The notes under the pieces are model-generated. The model worked only from the letters and a program-made list of their open reading frames with translations, was not told the DNA's origin and did no database searches. 64,000 nucleotides of DNA, taken from assembly GCF_964340395.1 (NCBI RefSeq), contig NC_135550.1:31185676-31249675 (forward strand). The letters are read 5' to 3'. This DNA is from Glandiceps talaboti (taxonomy: Eukaryota; Hemichordata; Enteropneusta; Spengelidae). Position 1 is the stretch's first letter. Each line of letters begins with the position of its first letter. This document shows positions 1-11,789 of the stretch, piece after piece. Position numbers and translations under genes: made by a program.

Positions 1-229
1 GAAGAAAACCGGAAAAAAAAGTATATTGTCATGGTCTATGTGTAGTCTAATGCTGTATTAAATCTATTACACGTCATTTAACCAATTGCTGTAATTTACT
101 CACAACATTCACATTATTGTGTCTTTTGTTAACAGATAACGAGACAGATATTTCTCACTCTGCCTTCATGTGCAAGTTATCCAAGTAAGAATGCTTGTAT
201 TTAGCTCTGTAGATGATAGGACGTCTTAC

Positions 230-1323
230 CATAATTGTACACAATCCTGGCCCTCGGGGTCTCGTCTTGTGTTGTCGTTTGGCTGCCTGTCTGCCCAATC
301 CTGATAGGTTCCACAATCACTTAAATCTAACGGAACGCCATCAGATGTTACAAAGCTGCCCTCTTCCTCCTTATCGTTTAGTCCAATCCAAATACCAGTA
401 GTAAGTTGTCTTTGAATCCCACTTGATTTCAAATACTGCTTTATGAATAAGGCGGTTTGTTTGTCTCTAAACACGGCCAGTCTTCCCCCATCGTTAGCGC
501 AGGCTTCTACTGCCTCATCCCAGAAGAGCTCGTTGAGAAACACTTTGTACTGACGACTGACGCATATCGGTCCAAAAACTGGAACATAAATGTGAACATG
601 AAAGAAAACAAATCGTCTGTACGGTACTGTTAATCAAAATTGTTTAAAGAAATGTACAGTCACATTGTATATTTCAACATTATGAGTTATTGGCAAATAT
701 TGTAACATGTGTAGATGTAATTCTACATTGTACATACTCCATCATTTTTCTAGTACGTTTAGTGCATGTCGTAATATTCTTAGCAAAGGCAGCTTTAGTA
801 CGGAACTAATTTATCACCACTTATTGAAATGTTCAACTCTTAGAAAGTTCTGTCCTCCTATCTGGAATAAGGGAATATCATTTGATACAAGTCCAGTGTC
901 ACTCGTCATTTTTCTAAAGCAATGGGACATCAACTTGAATTTGTCAGATCAAAATAGATGAGGCGCCAATTGAAATGCTAACTCCCATCCAAAACATGCA
1001 CTGTAACAGTAATATACTGTGATGGCCCAGAACGAGGAGTTACAAAGTTAAATCTGTCTTCATCGACTGAATTTCTACTATTCTACCTGAATTAATTTTT
1101 TCAAGACTTAAGATTGTCTTAGTCTTAAAGCAAAAGTACACCGAAAAAAGTAGATTTCTATACCTCCATCTCCGAGTGCTCTGAGTTCTGTTTCTTTAAT
1201 ATATTTGTTGCGGTACCCCAGAATGGATTTGGCGAGAAGGCGTTTCTCCTCTCCACTTAGAGTCGTTGTGGACCCCACACTGATTATCACAGATGCTAGT
1301 AACAAATACTGAATAATACCCAT
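230..1323 (-). CDS. Secreted C-type lectin domain protein, 3' part beyond the window
   Basis: Two minus-strand exons join in phase. Exon 1 (1323-1164) starts at ATG and ends at donor GTATAG. Exon 2 (578-230) follows acceptor ...TTCCAG and ends at donor GTAAGA. The 169 readable residues start with a signal peptide (about 1-18, MGIIQYLLLASVIISVGS) and a short charged linker. The C-type lectin fold follows: C59, W73-DEA, C80, the WIGL core (117-120), C142, the sugar-site tripeptide QPN (152-154) and C166. A 5' UTR exon probably starts at 1354 after a pyrimidine-rich CAG acceptor. The family binds carbohydrates or other ligands extracellularly, often through Ca2+ held by EPN or QPD plus a WND motif. 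QPN is a mixed form, so sugar preference is unclear. The WND/last-Cys exon is not clearly present, so the domain is incomplete here. Family identity is secure; ligand and symbol are unknown. Confidence 0.85.
707..960 (+). pseudogene. Possible LINE reverse-transcriptase C-terminal relic
   Basis: This open stretch lies inside the lectin intron on the opposite strand. Near its end it carries FCPPIWNKGI followed by SLVIFLKQW. This resembles the 'GP-x-x-WN...F-K-x-L' tail found after the reverse transcriptase of CR1/Jockey/RTE-type LINEs. No catalytic motifs are present and the similarity is short, so this is a weak call for a decayed 3' fragment. Confidence 0.3.
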
Positions 1324-1356
1324 GTTTGCGTGATTTCAGTGTAAAAACACAGACCT

Positions 1357-3040
1357 GAAAAAAAAAAAAGTTATTTATTGCTAGTCGATGGTAACTCTCA
1401 CAAGTGATTCACTTGGTAATTTTGTAAGGTGGGTGACTAGATTTATGAGTGTGGATAGTTACTTTCGTGACTTTCTTGATAGTAAAAACACTTTATAGAA
1501 AACTGAATTTTGTATCATGCGGCAATCGAGGGGAATAGTTCTGATTTCAAGCAATTATCAAACATGAAACTGTACACAAGACGCCACAACAACTCAGATT
1601 GAATGAATGATACATTATTGATTGGATAAGTTACAGTTAACATTACTTACTAAAGTTACAATCTCACTGACAGGTGACTTCTGTTAACTGACAGCTGTGG
1701 AATGGATATACTTGTACCCAACACTTTGAGTGAATGAACTATTTGGCGATTATCCGAAAGCGTACAGTGATTTTTAAATAAGAGAAGAGGTTAAGAGGTG
1801 CTTACTTGATGACGTAAGCCAATGTTCTAACTTATGAGTGTCTTCTAATTGAGCATCAATTCATGAAAAACGTGACGTAGACAAAGGAATTCAATCCCTA
1901 CCCAACCTTGTTTTAACACCATCATTGTTGGACGTTATTTGTTTTAAGATGACTTAAATGACCCATTTCGTTAAAAATTCCAACGTTAATGGAAGGATGA
2001 ATGATTAAAAGGGAACCGTTTTGTACACACTGAGAAAGGAAAAAGGAAACCGAACTTCGATTGACCTAACACTTTCATTGATTTCAGTGTCATATTTTCA
2101 TTTTTATAAAATGAACAATTTCGCTGAAAAGTGAGAACAATAAGATGACGTAAGATGGAATGATTGATTGATCAGTTCATTGGTCTATCATACAATACTA
2201 AATACTGGAGTTGTACAATATGACCATGACTGGTTTCTATAGAAACAGGACAACTTTTACATCATCCGGAACTATGGCAGCACAAATAGTTTTGCCACGC
2301 CACTTAACTGTATTTTACTAGGACTGTTTACTTTACTGTACTAGGACTGTTACTAGTACAGTAAAGGGAACAAAGGAAAAACTTGATATTCACCATTGTG
2401 AAATTTCAAGGACGAAGTTTAACGAGCTGACATTCGGGGCAACAACTTTAAAAGTTCAAAATGAAAGGATAAATTAAATGTTAGGAAAGTCCCTGTTTTT
2501 AGGATAGTCACTGTTTTTCTTAATACAAATTACAATAGTGAGTTGTTGTGAAAGGTTTCTTACGAACTGTTACTATCTACGTTCAACAATCTATTGAAAG
2601 TGTACCAACAAGGAGATAGGTGTGATTTGACATTGATTTACATATGTATATTAATGACGTTGGCAAGCAAGGATAAGTAGTGGGGAGGAATAGTTGCTAT
2701 GTATGCACGTCATTATCTACACAAAGGCCGACGTCACTCTACTGTTAATACAGCGAGAAACTAAAATGGGATATAGGAATGACGTGAGATCTTCAAATTG
2801 TAAGGAAAACACGAGCTGTTTTAAGTCTAGTGACATCATTGGTGTATCTGTCTTGAAAACATGTGATGGTACAAGCTACTTTATTTTGACGTGCATCCAC
2901 AACCCCCCTTTTCACCATTATAATAACAAGTCTGGCGAAGGATTATCACTGAGTTGAAATTCAAACCAGATCTCTGGAATATTGATAAATTTAGGGACAA
3001 GGGGAAACTGGAGGTGTACACTATCCTGGTAACGACACGA
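1357..3040. other. Intergenic stretch upstream of the lectin gene
   Basis: No coding sequence is recognised. The stretch lies 5' of the minus-strand lectin gene and would hold its promoter. A short duplication around 'actaggactgtt' is seen near 2318-2367. Confidence 0.5.
1808..2892. promoter_or_regulatory. Cluster of TGACGT (CRE/ATF-like) hexamers
   Basis: TGACGT or its complement occurs near 1810, 1873, 2146, 2651, 2730, 2779 and 2887. Two copies share the longer form GATGACGTAAG. TGACGTAA is the CREB/ATF binding core. The cluster lies 0.5-1.5 kb upstream of the lectin start, so a regulatory role is possible but inferred only from motif density. Confidence 0.25.
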
Positions 3041-3053
3041 TGAAGGATGGAAT

Positions 3054-3306
<253 letters not shown>

Positions 3307-3520
3307 GACTGAAACAAAGACAGAGCCTAGAAGCATGGGAGGGAGAGGTAAATTCCAAAATGAATAGAAAGGTCTTGCTAAGTTTGCTGTTCATCGTATT
3401 TATTTATAACCATTCAAATCTATAAAATACACAATCGCAGTTTTTAGTGAATTTCTCAAATCATATACAGTATATATACATATTCAATTAATAATTAATA
3501 ATTAATAATTAAATAATAAC

Positions 3521-4105
3521 ACATGCCAGCGGGAGCAATATCACAATTTGGTGCATGGACAAGGGTTGGCACTCTTTTGATAAAGGGCGCCAGCCTGAGG
3601 GGAGGTACATGTACTATATTGTGATATTGCCCATGCGAATGTGTTATTAATTTTATTACACCGTCCACTCATTCGTCAATCATTCATATGTCCACTCATC
3701 GGTCGTAGCGTCATCGGTCGTCATCGATAGCAAACTTGAAGTTTCAACCCTTTCATGGTGGATGGCATTATTTGTAAGAGCTCGAGTGACCGTACAAGTC
3801 ATTTGTAATTATATTCAATACATATTGTATGTCTGATATTGGAACTCTTACAAATAATGTACCATGGAAGGGAAATTTTCTATCCATGACGAATTATGAT
3901 GAACGATGAGTGGACATGTGACTGATTGGATGAATAATTGGACAGTGTAATAAAATTAATAACAAATGCACTCGTGCTGGCACTCTTTACCCAATTTCGA
4001 TGATGCCATCGCCATCGGCTTGGGCATCATCAAAATGTTGGTATACAGAGCCAACCCTTGTGCAGGCACTAAATTATGATATTGCCCTCACTGGGTTGTC
4101 ATCAC
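3521..4105. mobile_element. Foldback (long inverted repeat) element, MITE-like
   Basis: The whole stretch pairs with itself about a centre near 3813. The outer arms share 'acaagggttggc' and 'gcaatatca' (3530-3580 with 4040-4095). The middle arms share 'ttattaattttattacac' and 'gtccactcatcg' (3651-3711 with 3904-3967). The inner arms share 'attatttgtaagag'. No open frame of note is inside. The arms have diverged, so it is an old non-autonomous foldback element just downstream of the oxidase gene. Superfamily and target-site duplication are not established. Confidence 0.75.
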
Positions 4106-4231
4106 CCTAATTATGATAAAACAAACTGAGATATACCTAATATCGGGTAATATTCGGAAACGTTATAGTCGTGGCAAGCATAGATGTATTGTCTCTCGGT
4201 GACCGTCGTATCGTTGAGTAACAGAACCCGC

Positions 4232-5390
4232 TTATATCTTGCTTTTCAGAGGAAAGTGGTGATCTTTATCAGTTTGGTCTCTAAGATCAGCTCTGTCGAC
4301 TTTGAAGTCATTCATGACAGCGTACTCTATTTTACCAGTAATGGCCATCTCAGTTAATATCTTTCCAAACAAACAACTGAATCTGTGAAAATGTCAAATA
4401 TGAAATATGAAATAGATTATATATATAATTTTGGAGCATATGAATACAACAATAACGACATCATTGTGAAAACTTTCACTTAAATACCCATACACATATA
4501 CTTGATTAGTTTCGTCCTCCCTAGCTTGCTCATTCTGCCTTTGAGAAGGCGTGTTCAGGGGCCTTGGTCGATGTTGTCAAGACAACTATTCAGTATGGAC
4601 TTGGGCTTGGGAATGAATAAAAGTGCGAAATTTTAATATGTAATATATATTAACTTTGATATATTATAGATTTTAGTCAAAGTCATTTAATTGACTACTT
4701 TAAATTATTAGACATGGAATTTTGAAAATGCCTTTCCATGGCCACAGCTAGCTTGTGTACCATGAAATGAACATTGTTACTCTAAGCTCCCTCCTGGTAG
4801 TAAACAATATAACGCTGTTGACCAAACGTTAATCTAATGATACTCCTACTTCTATTGTATCAGCGATATTTGTGGTATTATCTGTGACTCAAAGCAGTAC
4901 ACAATTTGATTACAAGTATTCTTTCATCATTACCAGTTAATCTATGATCAGTTCAATGCAAAGTCTCTCTTTGTACTTACTTATATGCATGACCAGCACC
5001 GACAAATAGCATTATTTGTGGATAACCTTTCTTTTCCAAAGAATCAGCGATGAATCCAAAGTCCGGGGTGTTTGTATACAGACAAGTCTTTGTATATAGT
5101 ATTGGTCCTACAGCCTACATTTGGAAATCAAGGCATCAAAGCATACTGTTACCATGGTAATCGGTGTGGTAGTAGTTCTTATTACTCTAAGGTTTGATTA
5201 TGACAGCCTATTTAAAGTAGCACCACCTCCACCCCACTATGTCACTTCAGAGTTAACACTTATAAGAGGACGTGGTTTCACCGGCCTTCTTACCATCAGT
5301 AGCTTAATCATTTTTAAGTCCCGCCATAGAGAATGTCTTTTTCTTGAGCAAGGGCCGACAAATAGGATTGAGAGTCCACAAAACAAAAAA

Positions 5391-5450
<60 letters not shown>

Positions 5451-8400
5451 ATTACAGAAAAGTATACGCAACCTGTGGAATGAATTTTTTCAAAAAGTCA
5501 AGGCATATTTTCTCTTTAACTGGGTCTGGCTGATACGTTCTTGTGTCCGTGGAGACGATACGTGTGCAATCATGGATAGCGACTTTCACACCTGTGTTAC
5601 CATGAATTGGATGACCGTAAAATAAATGATCACCGCTAAAGAGATCCCATACAGGAAAGCTGTAAGAATCGTTGTAAAAATTATATCAGCTTATACATAT
5701 CAACACAAGACTTGGTAGTGGACGATCATTTTGCTATGGGTTTATGAACCATTTACAAGTTACAAGTTTTCGTTATCTTTATTGATTAGACGCTATTTTC
5801 CCTTAGATCGGAACTTTGCAAGCCTTAAAGTTTTATTTCTGGCTGGCATTTCTATTGTCGAGGAATTGACTAGATTTGTGTGAAATACGATCGAGCGAGA
5901 AAGAGAGAGGAAGTGATATAAATACAGAAAGAGACCACAAAACCATACCATATTTTCACCATATTGATAGACTACAACGTTCTTCCTCGAAATACTACCC
6001 TATAAACTGTAGGTGGCGCTGTTAAATTGTCATGGACTGAGTTTGAAAGATGTGATTGGTCACTCTTCAGAGATCACATGATCAGTCAATTTTTTGGTCC
6101 GAGGCTACTTAAATATGCAATCAAGCAAGTAATGATCATTATCCACGTCAAAGTTGGCGCACTCAACGTTCAAAGCTGAGAATATTGTAAGTTGAAGTAG
6201 ATTATATATCATACACGTGCGCCGAACAAAAATTGTTCGTACCACAATCTCAACTAATTCTCCAAAATAGGCATTCAGTTAATCTTTTAACTTATTTAAC
6301 TTACTTCGTCTTCGTGAAGTCCTTTAAATGAGGTGTAGCCACGTAGGTAACTTGTTCTTGACTGACACTGAGAGGCAGCTGGAAACCAAGTGATTTGATC
6401 ACTGTATTGGTCCAAGCGCCGGCAGAAATAATGAGACGACGACAACGGAACAGACCCTGACTTGTGTGAACCTGTTAATTACAAAATATAACAAAACTGT
6501 AAAATACTCTTTTCCTTTTAGCGATGCAAACCTGTTTCCGCAAAACTTATACAGTCAAAATTTCGATCATTAAATTTGTGTTTCCAGACTTCTATTATAC
6601 TATAAAAAACATATAGCTCTGACAAACAGTGGGAGTGCTGTCAAACGTTTTCTGTACGTCCGTACAAAACGATTAATAAGTGACACACACACGCAGACAT
6701 GGATGGATATTTAAGTACAAAACGATTAATAAGTGACACACACACGCAGACATGGATGGATATTTAAGTACAAAACGATTAATAATTACACACGCAGACA
6801 TGGATGGATATTTAAGTACAAAACGATTAATAAGTGACACACGCAGACATGGATGGATATTTAAGTACAAAACGATTAATAATTACACACGCAGACATGG
6901 ATGGATATTTAAGTACAAAACGATTAATAAGTGACACACACACGCAGACATGGATGGATATTTAAGTACAAAACGATTAATAAGTGACACACGCAGACAT
7001 GGATGGATATTTAAGTACAAAACGATTAATAATTACACACGCAGACATGGATGGATATTTAAGTACAAAACGATTAATAATTACACACGCAGACATGGAT
7101 GGATATTTAAGTACAAAACGATTAATAATTACACACGCAGACATGGATGGATATTTAAGTACAAAACAATTAATAATTACACACACACACGCAGACATGG
7201 ATGGATATTTAAGTACAAAACGATTAATAATTACACACGCAGATATGGATGGATATTTAAGTACAAAACGATTAATAATTACACACACGCAGACATGGAT
7301 GGATATTTAAGTACAAAACGATTAATAATTACACACGCAGACATGGATGGATATTTAAGTACAAAACGATTAATAATTACACACGCAGACATGGATGGAT
7401 ATTTAAGTACAAAACGATTAATAATTACACACGCAGACATGGATGGATATTTAAGTACAAAACGATTAATAATTACACATGCAGATATGGATGGATATTT
7501 AAGTACAAAACGATTAATAATTACACACACACGCAGACATGGATGGATATTTAAGTACAAAACGATTAATAATTACACACACACGCAGACATGGATGGAT
7601 ATTTAAGTACAAAACGATTAATAATTACACACACACGCAGACATGGATGGATATTTAAGTACAAAACGATTAATAATTACACACACACGCAGACATGGAT
7701 GGATATTTAAGTACAAAACGATTAATAATTACACACACACGCAGACATGGATGGATATTTAAGTACAAAACGATTAATAATTACACATGCAGATATGAAT
7801 AGATATTTAAGTAGTTGTACATATTTTGTAAAGTAAATTTGTAAATTATTCTAACCTGAAAAGAAACAAACAAACATCACTGTGAACGATTGAAAAAAAA
7901 TGATGATCATGTGATGCAGATGGGTTTTTACGATAATTTTGTGACAAACGAACGGACATTTACTTACCAAAACATGTACGTTATCTTCATCTTTTTCTAA
8001 TTTCAAAACTGGACAGTTTTCCAATATAGTAGCACCGTGTTTTCTGGCTAACTGTCTTTGAACACCGTTGGCCATAGCAGCATCAACAAAACCCATGTCT
8101 TTAACATACAGACCAGCCATTCCTGGTCTTGTCTGGAATTGGTGAAATCGTTCGTGTATTTGTACACCCTCCATTCGTGCATGCCTGTAAAACGAGTAAA
8201 TATTGAGTGAAATCATATATATGATACATTGTAAAGTAACGTAATACTGTATGTAGGATGGAAGATTAGCACAGACAACTTGCAGTATTCAAAGGATGTC
8301 TCATAGAAGTGGTTTTAAAAAAGGGAATCTGCAACGATTTTCACAATCGACCGATGGCCAAGGGGTGAATGTTGAGTCGTTACTGATTTATAACAAGCTT

Positions 8401-9040
8401 TCATTGACGATACATTTAAAGTTTGTAGCTGTATTTCCGTCATTGCCAGAAAACAATGAAATCAATATGCAATAATCGATACTAGAGTGAGTGTACTTTT
8501 ACTGTCTGAACACAAATAATATCCTAAGAACAAAAAAATTAATATGACTGATAGAACTCAAAAATAATTTTCTCAACTATGTTTGGTATTTGTTTGGAGG
8601 GGTTGCAAACACACTATACTTGAACGTTTAGCTGAAGTGTGAAGAAAATGATATAATAATGTATTTCTGTACTTCCGCCTATGTATAATTATAACATAAA
8701 AGATACATTTACACCGACAGACAAATCAAAGAAGTGGTTCTGCATTTTCTTACGGAATATTCAGTCTCTTCAGATCATTTGTGTTCTTCTCAATGAATAA
8801 CCGTGATGCAGAGTCAGGTGTGGAAAGCTGTAGGCCACCACATTTGTAAAGTAATTGTATACCGGATTCTTCTTCCACTTCTTCAAACGCAGTGTAGGAG
8901 TCTCGACACAAAGTGGTAAATCTCTCATCACCGTAATATGAAACCCGCCTATCAGACCAAATATGTAACACAAAACAATTAATATTGGTACATTCACTAG
9001 ATATATATGTATTATTTTATATGTTATATATGCGACCGAA

Positions 9041-9071
<31 letters not shown>

Positions 9072-9107
9072 TGTATGTATGTATGTATGTATGTATGTAT
9101 GTATGTA

Positions 9108-9162
<55 letters not shown>

Positions 9163-10263
9163 ATGTATGTATGTATGTATGTATGTATGTATGTATGTAT
9201 GTATGTATGTATGTACATGTATACCCTCTATAACACTTCTAGGACAACTTGATGTAAAAATAGACATCTTTTAAATAACCCTTGAAATTCAAATCTGTTT
9301 CTAGTATATTATCTTACTGTTTATTAGGGTTTAAATATTTGCGAAAACAACACCAACACTAAACATAAACATCATGATATTACTTCACCCAAACACAAAC
9401 TAACCAAGTTAACCCTTAGTTCATAATAACAGTCATGACATTTTCCGATCGTCAGTTATCCGACTTTTTTGAGGAAGGGCGGGGCGGGCTTACATTGTTC
9501 GCGAATGGTCTTGAGAGCCACCATGCTCATGGCCCAATCTGAACTGTTCTAGTCCGAGGACGTCTGAAACCAAATAGAGACAATTCGTGATATAGGTGTT
9601 AAGTACAATAAAGTCAATATTGGGCTATGGAGTGGGGCAACAGGCTAGGGGAAACGGGCCGGGGACAACGGGCCAAGGAGCGGGACAAAAGGCAACGGGC
9701 CTGCTTCCTGGTCTATGGTTGACTATACAATCCACATTTATTATAGTATAGTATAGTATAGTATAGTATAGTATAGTATAGTATAGTATAGTATAGTATA
9801 GTATAGTATAGGATAGGATAGGATAGGATAGGATAGGATGCTATACTATACTATACTATCACAGACAAGTAAGAAGGTATTATAGTATACTATACTATAC
9901 ACACTACACTACACTACACTACACTACACTATACTATACTATATTATACTATACTATGAGTGCAAGCCTTCACCTGACCTTCACCGAGATCAGTAGATTC
10001 GCTACCGTGCTATTTCTTTTCATTAATTGTATCAGACGTTTGTATGAAGTCAGAAAGCGTATTATGGAGATTGACAATCACTGGAGTGTTATTGTGTTAT
10101 GGTAGTTTGTCGAAAGAGACATTTAGATTTGAATTTAAAATTACTATCGGTATTACGACTTACCTTTACCCACTCGCTTTGAAAGCCAATAGACGGTGGC
10201 ACTTCCAATCCCACCACAACCTACCACAATATATTCGTAGTACTGTGCTCCACTACCAGCCAT
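4232..10263 (-). CDS. PIPOX: FAD-dependent sarcosine/L-pipecolate oxidase family protein, 8 exons
   Basis: Eight minus-strand exons join with matching phases: 10263-10164, 9563-9494, 8948-8754, 8184-7968, 6471-6305, 5659-5473, 5114-4981 and 4376-4232 (stop TAA). The product is 404 residues, the usual family length. The N-terminus has the dinucleotide-binding loop GCGGIG (15-20). It continues with LEQF (38-41), the FAD-contact HSR (53-55), EEVEEESG and a GG-L strand. ISAGAWTN (209-216) and FPVW come next. The flavin motif TCLYTNTPD follows; its Cys323 matches the covalent FAD Cys of monomeric sarcosine oxidase. Relatives oxidise N-methyl or cyclic amino acids (sarcosine, pipecolate, proline) and make H2O2 in peroxisomes. 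The product ends in SKI, a plausible variant PTS1. All donors are GT; exon 6 uses a weak GTTGCG. Substrate is inferred from the family. Introns 1, 2, 4 and 6 hold tandem repeats. Confidence 0.93.
5391..5449. repeat. (CA)n microsatellite in oxidase intron 6
   Basis: About 29 CA dinucleotides lie between exons 6 and 7 of the oxidase gene. Confidence 0.97.
6662..7815. repeat. 48-bp minisatellite, about 23 copies, in oxidase intron 4
   Basis: Each unit contains 'acaaaacgattaataa', a short CA run, 'cgcagacatggatgg' and 'atatttaagt'. The basic length is 48 bp. Units differ in CA number and in a 'gtgac' versus 'ttac' variant concentrated at the 5' end. Because 48 is a multiple of three, long artificial frames cross it on both strands. 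The array fills most of the intron between exons 4 and 5. Confidence 0.97.
9042..9213. repeat. (TATG)n-(TG)n-(TATG)n compound microsatellite
   Basis: A central TG run is flanked by TATG runs. It lies in oxidase intron 2, about 90 bp upstream (in gene sense) of exon 3. Confidence 0.97.
9738..9957. repeat. (TATAG)n array with inverted (CTATA)n partner, oxidase intron 1
   Basis: About twenty TATAG units pass into GGATA units, then into inverted CTATA units. After a short spacer come CTACA and CTATA units. The two halves are complementary and could form a long hairpin or cruciform. Confidence 0.9.
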
Positions 10264-10759
10264 GATTTACGTCCACAGTTATACTATTTACACCACACAA
10301 AATCCATATCTGCGCAGGCGTACATTGTCCTGACTTCACCTTGAAGTAGAGTAATAATAGTCAACCAATCAGTCCTGACCTTAGACAAGTTGCCTGTGCT
10401 TTACACACACAAAGGATATATGACTGTAAGCCTTCACCTGGCCTTCACCGAGAAGTTCGTCGTAGAGGGATAGTGATCCTACACTGTAATATATTTAGGG
10501 GTAAACCAATTGATTTCAGGGGAAGTGGGGCAGGAGGAATTGGACCCAACATTTTTTTTTCGGCCACCACCACAACAACAATTATTTCCGATTGCAATTC
10601 TTTTCTGCCCAGTAGAGGTACAGCAAATTTCTTGTTTCTTTCAAAAAAAATGTATGCTTTAAATTTTGACAGTTGTTTTCGCCTCGCGTAGAGTAAGGAA
10701 TTACTTAAAACCCTAGTCCAGTGCCTAGCAATCCGCATTTTCAATTTCTTTGATGGTTG

Positions 10760-10762
<3 letters not shown>

Positions 10763-10829
<67 letters not shown>

Positions 10830-10865
10830 TACATACATACATACATACATACATACATACATACA

Positions 10866-10891
<26 letters not shown>
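10763..10891. repeat. (CA)n(CATA)n microsatellite
   Basis: A CA run (10763-10825) is followed directly by CATA units (to 10891). It lies upstream of the oxidase gene. Confidence 0.97.
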
Positions 10892-10896
<5 letters not shown>

Positions 10897-10937
10897 GGTC
10901 GCACAGCATGAATTTACGGAAATTTGCTGTTTATGAT

Positions 10938-11368
10938 GTACCAGTGTGGGTACTCAGGAGTTGACATGTGAGTGCTAGTGTGGGTACTCAGAAGTTGACA
11001 TGTGAGTGCCAGTGTGGGTACTCAGAAGTTGACATGTGAGTGCCAGTGTGGGTACTCAGGAGTTGACATGTGAGTGCCAGTGTGGGTACTCAGGAGTTGA
11101 CATGTGAGTGCCAGTGTGGGTACTCAGGGGTTGACATGTGAGCGCCAGTGTGGGTACTCAGGAGTTGACATGTGAGTGCTAGTGTTGGTACTCAGAGGTT
11201 GACATGTGAGTGCCAGTGTGGGTACTCAGGAGTTGACATGTGAGTGCCAGTGTGGGTACTCAGGGGTTGACATGTGAGTGCTAGTGTGGGTACTCAGGAG
11301 TTGACATGTGAGTGCCAGTGTGGGTACTCAGGGGTTGACATATGAGTGCTAGTGTGGGTACTCAGGGG
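10938..11368. repeat. 34-bp minisatellite, about 12.5 copies
   Basis: Each 34-bp unit contains 'gtgggtactcagg', 'gttgacatgtgag' and 'tgccagt'. Variants are A/G at 'cag(g/a)ag' and 'tgctagt' for 'tgccagt'. No coding frame is supported. Confidence 0.95.
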
Positions 11369-11789
11369 TATATACTCTCATGCTTAGCTTGCAATATTGT
11401 CTGCTGCACTTTCACTCTCGTGAAAGTACGACCGCAGATCTAGAGAACACTGCAAGCGCTCGTGCAAATACATCGAGTACGTCACACTTGCACTCACGCG
11501 TCATGGGGTTTGTCGTGTTGGTCACGGTAATCCAGGGTAAAATGCACGCATATTGAACAGACTAACGTATTTTCCATGTCCTATATTTCCACTGAACATC
11601 CATTCTTAATATATTACATGCAACCACTCCTTCTCCTATAGATATTTCCTGGGAACACTTGCAATGTTATTCATAAAATAAAGGTTGATGTAAAATGTTT
11701 CTTTAAAGTTTTTATCGCAAAGTTAAGAAAAAAATATCATGAACAATCAACAAGTAAATTATGTTTATCAAATAGACGGTGATGGCTTT

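Noticed and set aside
6950-7606. 218-residue plus-strand frame, and mirrored minus-strand frames, with a repeating GWIFKYK pattern
   Set aside because: It is entirely the 48-bp minisatellite, whose unit is a multiple of three. It stays open on both strands and has no start context or flanking exons.
8770-9267. 165-residue minus-strand frame
   Set aside because: It is a TATG/TG microsatellite read through and joined out of frame to oxidase exon 3.
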